A DNA stretch of 9,352 nucleotides from CAYJMQ01 sp964371555. GTDB taxonomy: Bacteria; Bdellovibrionota; JACOXK01; 2-02-FULL-40-11. Each line of letters opens with the position of its first letter. Positions within the stretch are counted from its first letter, which is position 1. The notes under the pieces are model-generated. The model was given only the letters and a program-made list of their open reading frames with translations, searched no databases and was not told the DNA's origin. Location of the stretch: contig CAYJMQ010000064.1 of assembly GCA_964371555.1 (NCBI GenBank), positions 1 through 9,352 on the forward strand. The letters are read 5' to 3'. Below are positions 1-6,625 of the stretch, one piece after another. The position numbers and the translations under genes were made by a program.

Positions 1-3
1 TAA

Positions 4-201
4 AAAAGCAGCCTGATTTTACAAAAATCCCTGTGGGACGCCTGCTCGATTTACGCTATGTGTTTCTATAATTTAAAAAAATATCATAAAGCGATGCAAA
101 TATTACTTGAAGATTTAGTAAAAACATCCAACGATGCTGATGTTAAGGCCTATAGAAAAGCCATCCAATTTTATTCAAAAAAACTAGATAAAACTTGGTA
201 A
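4..201 (+). pseudogene. C-terminal remnant of a TPR-like protein
   Basis: A 65-codon open frame runs from just after an in-frame TAA at 1-3 to the TAA at 199-201. The first in-frame ATG is at 58 and has no ribosome binding site. The peptide looks like real protein: YAMCFYNLKKYHKAMQILLE has the spacing of aromatic and alanine residues seen in a tetratricopeptide (TPR) helix pair, followed by another charged helix (about residues 48-61). TPR units mediate protein-protein contacts, but nothing indicates a partner. With a stop upstream and no start, I read it as the 3' end of a gene broken by a frameshift or deletion left of the window. A sequencing error or a chance open frame is also possible. 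It converges on the minus-strand pyrD. Confidence 0.35.
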
Positions 202-206
202 AAAAG

Positions 207-240
207 AGATCCCTCGGGCTTCGCCCTCAGGGAATGACGG
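207..240. repeat. Dispersed hairpin repeat, copy 1
   Basis: This is the first of three related units downstream of pyrD. It has the plan AGATCCC, inner stem GGGC-TTC-GCCC, then GGGAATGAC. The outer ATCCC arm pairs with GGGA(A)T with one bulged base. Repeats ending in GGGATGACA are known as small intergenic palindromic repeats in many bacterial genomes. The family name and copy number in this genome cannot be judged from the window. Confidence 0.75.
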
Positions 241-270
241 AGTCACTACTTCTACCAGTTTTAAAGCTTG

Positions 271-300
271 AGATTCCTCGCCTGCGGCTCGGAATGACAG
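271..300. repeat. Dispersed hairpin repeat, copy 2
   Basis: This unit has the same orientation and plan as copies 1 and 3, but its stem is ATTCC/GGAAT outside and GCC-TGC-GGC inside, followed by GACAG. Both arms change together relative to copy 3 (ATCCC/GGGAT), so base pairing is kept while the sequence drifts. That favours a structured RNA or DNA element over chance similarity. Confidence 0.75.
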
Positions 301-338
301 GATAGGCTACATCCTGAAACCCTTCCCCAGCGCGAAGT

Positions 339-370
339 AGATCCCTCGTGCTTCGCACTCGGGATGACAT
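339..370. repeat. Dispersed hairpin repeat, copy 3
   Basis: This is the most perfect copy: ATCCC-TC-GTGC-TTC-GCAC-TC-GGGAT followed by GACAT. It lies about 30 bases past the pyrD stop. On the pyrD transcript it would fold into a stable stem-loop, but no U-run follows, so it is not a standard intrinsic terminator. It could protect the 3' end of the operon mRNA in the manner of REP elements (inference). Confidence 0.78.
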
Positions 371-399
371 TGTATGGTGTGATAATTTCTCAATCAGAC

Positions 400-1425
400 T
401 TAAGGATGCAACAAAAAATTTTTGATCCGGCGAACAAAGAAGGGGCCGGAAAAAACAAGGCCTGTATATATCTCGATAAGATCTGAACCTGCTTCAAATC
501 TTTCTTTTGCGTCTTGCGGCGTTAAAATTCCACCGACACTGATTAAAACCATCCCTGTTTTCATCGCTTGAATGCTCTCTAATAATGAAGCCGCTTTTTC
601 CTTTAACGGTCGGCCGCTGATCCCTCCCTTCTGAATATCTTCTGTCCGAAGCAATCGATAATCGGTTGTTGTGTTGGTCGCGATGATTCCTACGATTTTA
701 TATTTTTTACAGATAGAAACGGTCTCTTTGAGCTCCTGCGCTGACAAATCAGGGGAAATTTTTACAAAAAGGGGGCGCTCGCCAATCCCTCTGGAAAGTT
801 CTTGTGATTTTCTTTTTAAATCTCCCAATAAAGGGTCGAGATAGAGCCCCATCTGAAGATCCCTAAGCCCCAACGTATTGGGGGAACTGATATTCACCAC
901 AAAAAAATCGAAAACCGGATAGCCTTTTTCAAGACAAAAGAGATAATCATCGATCGCTTTATCAAGAGGGGTCTCTTTCCCCTTCCCTATATTGAGGCCA
1001 ATGGGAATTTTAATTTTGTCCCTGATCTTGCAAACCCTTCTAACCACTGCTTCAACCCCGTCGTTATTGAAGCCGAGCCAGTTAACGAGGGCTTGCTCCT
1101 TTGCAAAGCGCCGAATTCTCGGGCTCCCTTTAAAAAGATTTCCAGATTGCGCCTGAGGAGTTACGGTTCCAATTTCAATAAATCCAAATCCGAGAGACTG
1201 AAATCCAAGAATGGCCACCCCATTTTTATCAAATCCCGCCGCCAATCCAACCGGATTTTTGAAACAAATCCCGCCCAACTCTTTTTCAAGCCGCTGATCA
1301 TGAAAATGACAAACAAACGAAAAAAACCATTGGATCGGCCGAAGAGAAAGAAAAAACAATGCCATCGCGTGGATAAATTCCGGATCGAATAAAAAGAGAA
1401 AAAATCGAAAGAATTTATAGATCAT
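400..1425 (-). CDS. pyrD: Dihydroorotate dehydrogenase (quinone), class 2
   Basis: This 341-residue enzyme oxidises dihydroorotate to orotate in pyrimidine synthesis and passes electrons through FMN to membrane quinones. The class 2 mark is the N-terminal helical extension (residues 1-45, rich in Phe/Leu with a DPE.IHAMAL motif), which docks on the inner membrane and forms the quinone tunnel. The barrel follows: NPVGLAAGFDKNG (57-69), EIGTVTPQ (84-91), NWLGFNNDG (115-123), NISSPNTLGLR (178-188) with the class 2 catalytic base expected at Ser181, VKISPDL (221-227), ATNTT (249-253), GGISGRPL (267-274) and the FMN-phosphate motifs SVGGI (296-300) and IYTGLVFSGP (319-328). All key motifs are intact and the length is normal. 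The ATG overlaps the coaBC end by 11 bases with no clear Shine-Dalgarno sequence, so translation is probably coupled. It is the last gene of the operon. Confidence 0.97.
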   Translation of the reverse strand: MIYKFFRFFLFLFDPEFIHAMALFFLSLRPIQWFFSFVCHFHDQRLEKELGGICFKNPVGLAAGFDKNGVAILGFQSLGFGFIEIGTVTPQAQSGNLFKGSPRIRRFAKEQALVNWLGFNNDGVEAVVRRVCKIRDKIKIPIGLNIGKGKETPLDKAIDDYLFCLEKGYPVFDFFVVNISSPNTLGLRDLQMGLYLDPLLGDLKRKSQELSRGIGERPLFVKISPDLSAQELKETVSICKKYKIVGIIATNTTTDYRLLRTEDIQKGGISGRPLKEKAASLLESIQAMKTGMVLISVGGILTPQDAKERFEAGSDLIEIYTGLVFSGPFFVRRIKNFLLHP

Positions 1426-2653
1426 CTTCTAATATCTGAATAATACCCCTGATAATATCAGATTTTGTTTCAACCCGTCTGAATGAATCCTTATCTCTTC
1501 TATGAAGAATCAATCCAGGATGTTTTTGCCCCTCCATCCTGGACAAATCGTTCACAACGACTGCGTGAACATTCATCGTTTCAAGCGCATTTATTCCAAT
1601 TTCCTCAAGCTCGCCTTCCGTTTTTTGCCATTCCAATTTAAAACCGATCTTAAAGAGCCTTTTTTTATCTGAAACAGCGCCATCAATAACGCGAATAATT
1701 TTCTCCGTGCGTTTAAAATCTATTTGCAGGGGTTCAGATGAAGAAAGTTTATGCCGCGCCATTTCAGATGGAATGTGATCCAAAACCGCTGCCGCAAAGA
1801 TTGCGGCAGAGACTTCTTCTTCTTCTGGCCGCAACTGGGAGATGACAGCTTCCTGCATCTCTTGAGGGGTCTTTACAGGGATGACGCGATAAAAATTATG
1901 GGGTTTAACCTCGCCAGGACCGTAAACCAAAATCGGGGTGGCCCCTTTCATATAAAGTTCCTGAGCCAATCTTACCCCCAATTCCCCACTCGAGTAGTTT
2001 GAAATAAATCGCACCGGGTCTATCGGCCCGCGTGTCGGGCCGGCGGTAATCACAATCTTTTTATGAGAAAGCCTGTCTTTCTCATGAAGCCTGTGACTCA
2101 CATAAGAAACAATGGTTTCAATATCCAAAAATTTTGCCTTTCCTTCTTCCCATTTGGGTTCAAGAAAGAAAAGAGAGCGATCTTCTTTCAGAGCAGAAAG
2201 ATTTTTTTCAAAAATGGGATTTTCATAGAGCGACTCATGCATCGCGGGAATAAAAATGATCGGGAGTTTTTGCCCCCAGGCAGAAGCAATCGTCGTTGTG
2301 ACCACATTGTCAGCGAGACCGAGCGCAATTTTATTGATCGTATGAAGCGTGGCCGGAGCAACCAAAACAAGATCGCACTTAACCACATGTTCAGCTGTTC
2401 CCGTAAAATCAGTTATAACCGGAAGTGCGGTCGCCCATTCCAGGGAAAGGGGAGTTATGAATTTCCGGGCGGTGGAGGTCATGTAGGCACGAACCGTGGC
2501 CCCATGGCGGCGCAGTTCCCGCGCAAGTTTGACACATTCAACAGCGGCGATGCTCCCTGTAACGCAGAGGGCAATGGATTTGCCGCAGAGGAGATTTGAT
2601 TTTAGTTCAACGGAGAGATCACTGTTTGTCGTCATATATGCTGCGCGCGCCAT
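1415..2653 (-). CDS. coaBC: Bifunctional CoaBC (PPC synthetase / decarboxylase), variant active site
   Basis: This 412-residue enzyme makes two steps of coenzyme A synthesis: CTP-dependent joining of cysteine to 4'-phosphopantothenate (CoaB), then FMN-dependent decarboxylation to phosphopantetheine (CoaC). The N-terminal flavoprotein CoaC domain (about 23-190) has VTGSIAA (31-37), the likely catalytic His89 (TAEHV) and VAPATLHTINKIALGLAD (98-115). The C-terminal CoaB domain (about 197-410) has VITAGPTRGPIDPVRFISNYSSG (201-223), AAAVLDH (287-293), FKRTEKII (313-320) and NDLS (368-371). Two canonical CoaC features differ. PxMNxxMW reads PAMHESLY (136-143), and the clamp motif ACGxxGxGR is replaced by EPKWEEGKAK (165-174). 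No cysteine occurs after residue 93. Both variants resemble archaeal CoaBC as I recall them. The ATG at 2653 lies 35 bases inside ppdK with a weak GAAAGAAG upstream. An ATG at 2635 is the alternative but has no binding site. Confidence 0.93.
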   Translation of the reverse strand: MARAAYMTTNSDLSVELKSNLLCGKSIALCVTGSIAAVECVKLARELRRHGATVRAYMTSTARKFITPLSLEWATALPVITDFTGTAEHVVKCDLVLVAPATLHTINKIALGLADNVVTTTIASAWGQKLPIIFIPAMHESLYENPIFEKNLSALKEDRSLFFLEPKWEEGKAKFLDIETIVSYVSHRLHEKDRLSHKKIVITAGPTRGPIDPVRFISNYSSGELGVRLAQELYMKGATPILVYGPGEVKPHNFYRVIPVKTPQEMQEAVISQLRPEEEEVSAAIFAAAVLDHIPSEMARHKLSSSEPLQIDFKRTEKIIRVIDGAVSDKKRLFKIGFKLEWQKTEGELEEIGINALETMNVHAVVVNDLSRMEGQKHPGLILHRRDKDSFRRVETKSDIIRGIIQILEDDL

Positions 2654-5312
2654 TTTCTTCTTTCGGGGAAAATGGCTTGCAATTGGCCTGCGCGGCAGCC
2701 AATCGTGCCTGTGGCACCCTGTAGGGGGAACAGCTGACGTAATCTAACCCGGAACGGTGGCAAAATTCAATAGAGGCGGGATCCCCCCCATGTTCGCCAC
2801 AAATTCCAAGCTTGATGGCTGGCTTTGTCTTTCTCCCCAGCTCAGAAGCAATCTGAATGAGGCGCCCCACCCCTTGAATATCGATCGAGACAAACGGATC
2901 CCCTTCATAAATCTTGCTCTCTATATATTTGGGGAGAAAGAGAGGAGAATCGTCTCTTGAAATTCCAAACGTCATCTGCGTCAGGTCGTTTGTTCCAAAT
3001 GAAAAGAAATCGGCAATCTTTGCAATCCGGTCAGCGGTCAGCGCGGCCCTCGGAAGCTCAATCATCGTTCCAATTTTATACTCCACCCGCGTCTGATAAC
3101 GACTTTGGACCTCTTCACAAACGCTCACGATATATTCGCGAATAAACTCAAACTCTTTTACATCCCCAATAATCGGCACCATGATTTCCGGATAGAGTTC
3201 AATTTTCTCTTCCAACACAAGTTCACAGGCAGCCTCCATAATCGCCTGAACCTGCATCTGATAGATCTCCGGATAGGCAATCCCCAAACGACACCCCCGA
3301 AAACCGAGCATCGGATTAAATTCATCAAGGCTTTTGGCCTTCCTCTTGAGTCGGGAAAAGGGGATATCGAGTTTTTTCGAAAGTTCGGACAGATCCTTAT
3401 TGTTGTGCGGCAAAAATTCGTGAAGAGGGGGATCGAGCAGGCGGATCGTTACCGGGTATCCCTTCATTTCCCTGAATATTTCCACAAAATCCCCTTTTTG
3501 CATCGGAAGAAGATTTGCCAATGCTTTCCGGCGCGCCTTTTCACTATCGGCAAGAATCATCTCGCGCATCGCATCGATACGGGCGAGATCAAAAAACATA
3601 TGTTCCGTCCGACAAAGGCCGATCCCCTCGGCGCCAAATTCTTTTGCCACCCGGGTATCATGGGGCGTGTCGGCATTCGTTCTCACTTTGAGTGTTCGTA
3701 TTTCATCCACCCACGACATAAGTTTATGGTAATCAGGGCCAAGCTTCGGACGAATGGTAGGCACCACCCCCAAATAAACCTCGCCGCTGCTTCCGTCGAG
3801 AGTAATCGTGTCTCCTTCTTTAATCAGATAATCCCTGACGGTCATCTGGGACGTTTTGTAATCGATATGGAGCTCATGGCATCCAACGACACAGCACTTG
3901 CCCATTCCACGGGCAACAACGGCCGCGTGCGAGGTTCTCCCCCCCCTCGCCGTTAAAATTCCGCTCGCCACATTCATGCCATGAATATCTTCCGGGGAGG
4001 TCTCCATCCGAACCAAAATCACAGACTCCCCTTTCTGACTCCACTCCTCAGCCCGGTCGGGAGAAAAAACAACAACACCCGTCGCCCCCCCGGGAGAAGC
4101 GGCAAGCCCCACAGTCATCACCTCTTTCTTTGCCATAGGGTCGATCATCGGGTGCAGAAGCTGTTCAATCTGTTTGGGGTCGATTCTTAAAATGGCCTCT
4201 TCCTTCGTAATCAATGCTTCCTGAACCATCTCAACCGCAATCCGGATCGCCGCCTGAGCCGATCGTTTGCCGTGGCGTGTCTGAAGAATCCAGACCTTCC
4301 CCCGCTGAACGGTAAATTCAATATCCTGCATGTCGCGATAATGGATTTCGAGACGTTGAAAGATCTCGGTCAACTCGAGATAAACAGCCGGCATCATTCG
4401 TTCAAGCGAGTGTGGAAGAAGGAGATCCGCAATCGGCGCCGGTGTCCGAATTCCGGCCACCACATCTTCCCCCTGGGCATTAATCAAATATTCCCCGAAA
4501 ATTTTCTTCTCGCCGCTTGAGGGATCCCGTGTGAATGCCACACCGGTCGCGCAATCGTTCCCCTGATTCCCAAAAACCATCGCCTGAACATTAACGGCTG
4601 TCCCCGCATCTTCCCAAATGTGATGGATTTTCCGGTAGGTTACCGCCCGCGGTGAATTCCATGAACGAAACACAGCTCCAATCGCCCCCCAAAGCTGTTC
4701 ATAAGGATCTTGCGGAAACTCCTGTCCCAGCATCTTTTTAACAACGGTCTTATATTCAGACACCAGTTCTTTAAGATCGTCGCCTGCCAGATCGACATCG
4801 CTTTCAATCCCCCGATTTTTTTTCTTCTCTTCGAGAAGGCGCTCAAAATGCTTTGTTTCGATCCCTAAAACAACATCGCTATACATTTGAATAAAACGAC
4901 GGTAACTGTCGTAGGCGAAACGCTCTTTTTCCGAAATTTGGATCAGCCCGGGCAGGGTCTGATCATTCAGCCCCAGATTCAAAACGGTATCCATCATTCC
5001 GGGCATGCTGATTTTTGCCCCTGAGCGGACCGAGACAAGAAGCGGCTTCTCATGATCGCCAAAACCGGCCCCCATCGCTTCTTCCACCTGATTCAGTTTC
5101 TCCAACACCTCTTTCTCGAGACTCGCCGGATATTGATAGTGATTGGCATTATAATGGCTGCAGACTTCCGTTGAGATGGTAAATCCCGGTGGAACAGGAA
5201 TACCGATGCGGGTCATTTCCGAAAGCCCGGCTCCCTTTCCACCCAATAGATCCGGTCTCTTTGAATCACCTTCAGAAATCCCGTTTCCAAAAAAATAAAC
5301 GTAGGGGGGCAT
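2619..5312 (-). CDS. ppdK: Pyruvate, phosphate dikinase
   Basis: This 897-residue enzyme interconverts pyruvate + ATP + Pi and PEP + AMP + PPi. It can serve gluconeogenesis or PPi-linked glycolysis. The order of domains is standard. The N-terminal nucleotide-binding domain has GGKGAGLSEM (24-33), SVRSGAKISMPGMMDTVLNLG (94-114) and ATGVAFTRDPSSG (255-267). The central swivelling phosphohistidine domain has TARGGRTSHAAVVARGMGK (454-472) with phospho-His462. The C-terminal PEP/pyruvate barrel has CRTEHMF (567-573), RLLDPPLHEFLPH (624-636), NPMLGFRG (666-673), GTNDLTQMTFGISRDD (773-788) and GICGEHGGDP (836-845) with catalytic Cys838. Length and catalytic residues are normal. The residue before Thr460 is Arg where Met is usual in this family. 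A GAGGAG ribosome binding site sits 8 bases before the ATG, inside the last codons of glyS. No PPDK regulatory protein gene is adjacent. Confidence 0.97.
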   Translation of the reverse strand: MPPYVYFFGNGISEGDSKRPDLLGGKGAGLSEMTRIGIPVPPGFTISTEVCSHYNANHYQYPASLEKEVLEKLNQVEEAMGAGFGDHEKPLLVSVRSGAKISMPGMMDTVLNLGLNDQTLPGLIQISEKERFAYDSYRRFIQMYSDVVLGIETKHFERLLEEKKKNRGIESDVDLAGDDLKELVSEYKTVVKKMLGQEFPQDPYEQLWGAIGAVFRSWNSPRAVTYRKIHHIWEDAGTAVNVQAMVFGNQGNDCATGVAFTRDPSSGEKKIFGEYLINAQGEDVVAGIRTPAPIADLLLPHSLERMMPAVYLELTEIFQRLEIHYRDMQDIEFTVQRGKVWILQTRHGKRSAQAAIRIAVEMVQEALITKEEAILRIDPKQIEQLLHPMIDPMAKKEVMTVGLAASPGGATGVVVFSPDRAEEWSQKGESVILVRMETSPEDIHGMNVASGILTARGGRTSHAAVVARGMGKCCVVGCHELHIDYKTSQMTVRDYLIKEGDTITLDGSSGEVYLGVVPTIRPKLGPDYHKLMSWVDEIRTLKVRTNADTPHDTRVAKEFGAEGIGLCRTEHMFFDLARIDAMREMILADSEKARRKALANLLPMQKGDFVEIFREMKGYPVTIRLLDPPLHEFLPHNNKDLSELSKKLDIPFSRLKRKAKSLDEFNPMLGFRGCRLGIAYPEIYQMQVQAIMEAACELVLEEKIELYPEIMVPIIGDVKEFEFIREYIVSVCEEVQSRYQTRVEYKIGTMIELPRAALTADRIAKIADFFSFGTNDLTQMTFGISRDDSPLFLPKYIESKIYEGDPFVSIDIQGVGRLIQIASELGRKTKPAIKLGICGEHGGDPASIEFCHRSGLDYVSCSPYRVPQARLAAAQANCKPFSPKEENGARSIYDDKQ

Positions 5313-5317
5313 TTATT

Positions 5318-6598
5318 TTACTCCTCTATTTTTTTTCTCAAATAGTCCAAAAGCGAATCGACCCCTACCCGCTCCTGCTTCATGGAATCACGAAAACGAA
5401 CCGTCACCGCGTGGTCTTTCAACGAATCAAAATCAACAGTCACGCAAAAGGGCGTTCCGATTTCATCCTGACGCCTGTATCTTCTGCCAATGCTTCCGCT
5501 CCCATCATATTGGGTCAGGCCATGCCGCCGCATCTCATCCTGAAGCTTTCGGGCAATCCCTTCCAGTTCCGCATTTTTGATCAAAGGGAAAAAAGCGGCC
5601 TTAACCGGGGCTATTTTTGGATGAAAACGGAGAACCGTTCGCTCTTCTTCTTCTTCATACGCGTCAATGAGACAGGCCAAAAGGGTGCGATCGCATCCGA
5701 CGGATGTCTCTATAATATAGGGAACAAATTTCTCCTTTGTCCCCTCTTCAAAATACTCCAGCGATTTTCCCGAATACTTCTGATGGCGATTCAGATCAAA
5801 ATCGGTTCTGTTGTGCAATCCTTCGAGCTCCTGCCATCCAAAAGGAAACTCATACTGAATATCGAAAGCCTCTTTCGCATAGTGAGCAAGCTCTTGCTTT
5901 TTTTGCCGATAGAGCTGAAGCCTTTTTGGATTCAAACCGATTGACTGATGCCACTTCATCCGCTCCCCTTTCCAATATTCAAACCACTGATCGTCTGTCC
6001 CCTTCTTTACAAAATATTGCATCTCCATCTGTTCAAATTCGCGTGTCCTGAAAATAAAATTCCCGGGCGTTATCTCATTTCGAAAAGCTTTTCCAATCTG
6101 GGCAATCCCAAAGGGGATTTTTTTGCGGAGCGCCGCCTGCACATTTAAAAAATTCACATAAATCCCCTGCGCTGTTTCAGGACGCAGATAGGCAACATTC
6201 GACTCATCTTCGACCGGCCCCACAAATGTCTTAAACATGAGATTAAACAGGCGCGGCGGGGTTAACTCGCCCGCGCATTCCGGACATTTTGAACCCTTCA
6301 CCACATCCGCGCGAAATCTTTTTTTGCATTTTTTGCAATCGACGAGGGGATCGACAAATCCCTCGACATGCCCGGATGCCTCCCAGACTTTCGGATGCAT
6401 GAGGATCGATGAATCGATCCCTTCGATATCGTCGCGGCAGACCATCGCCTCCCACCAGAGCCGCTTCAAGTTGTTTTTCAGTTCAACGCCGAGCGGACCA
6501 TAGTCCCAACAGCTGCCGATCCCGCCGTAGATTTCACTGCTTTGAAAAATAAATCCCCGTCTTTTGCAGAGAGAGACAATGGTCGAAAGATCTTTCAT
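5318..6598 (-). CDS. glyS: Glycine--tRNA ligase, single-chain (alpha-2) type
   Basis: This class II aminoacyl-tRNA synthetase charges tRNA-Gly with glycine. At about 426 residues it is the homodimeric form found in eukaryotes, archaea and some bacteria, not the alpha2-beta2 GlyQ/GlyS form. N-terminal RRGFIFQSSEIYGG (14-27) and DYGPLG (33-38) are typical. A CxxC...CxxC zinc-binding insertion uses Cys89, Cys92, Cys106 and Cys109. LRPETAQGIYVNF (139-151), motif 2 FRNEITPGNFIFRTREFEQME (173-193) and motif 3 ETSVGCDRTLLACL (298-311) build the active site. The anticodon-binding domain starts near FHPKIAPVKAAFFPL (326-340), with GSIGRRYRRQDEIGTPFCVTVD near the end. An ATG at 6598 is preceded directly by an in-frame GTG at 6601. 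The binding site AAAGGA (6608-6613) is 9 bases from the ATG and 6 from the GTG, so either could be used. Residue numbers here count from the GTG. Confidence 0.96.
   Translation of the reverse strand: MKDLSTIVSLCKRRGFIFQSSEIYGGIGSCWDYGPLGVELKNNLKRLWWEAMVCRDDIEGIDSSILMHPKVWEASGHVEGFVDPLVDCKKCKKRFRADVVKGSKCPECAGELTPPRLFNLMFKTFVGPVEDESNVAYLRPETAQGIYVNFLNVQAALRKKIPFGIAQIGKAFRNEITPGNFIFRTREFEQMEMQYFVKKGTDDQWFEYWKGERMKWHQSIGLNPKRLQLYRQKKQELAHYAKEAFDIQYEFPFGWQELEGLHNRTDFDLNRHQKYSGKSLEYFEEGTKEKFVPYIIETSVGCDRTLLACLIDAYEEEEERTVLRFHPKIAPVKAAFFPLIKNAELEGIARKLQDEMRRHGLTQYDGSGSIGRRYRRQDEIGTPFCVTVDFDSLKDHAVTVRFRDSMKQERVGVDSLLDYLRKKIEE
5321..5326 (-). promoter_or_regulatory. Ribosome binding site of ppdK inside the glyS end
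   Basis: On the minus strand GAGGAG forms the last two glutamate codons of glyS and lies 8 bases before the ppdK ATG, with the glyS TAA in between. Ribosomes ending glyS would be placed directly on the ppdK start, which supports translational coupling and the chosen ppdK start. Confidence 0.7.
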
Positions 6599-6625
6599 CA
6601 CCGGATTTCCTTTATTCTTCTACTA

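Noticed and set aside
207..370. CRISPR array
   Set aside because: Only three units, not identical, each a palindrome with changing stems, and no cas genes nearby.
339..370. Intrinsic terminator of the operon
   Set aside because: The stem is strong, but no U-run follows on the minus strand, so it was kept as a repeat only.
3105..3956. Long + strand open frame (283 codons) opposite ppdK
   Set aside because: It lies wholly antisense to a strongly recognised ppdK region, its translation resembles no family, and it is explained by codon bias of the real gene.
5189..5944. 251-codon + strand open frame opposite glyS and the ppdK start
   Set aside because: It is antisense to conserved motifs of both genes, with no binding site or recognisable domain.
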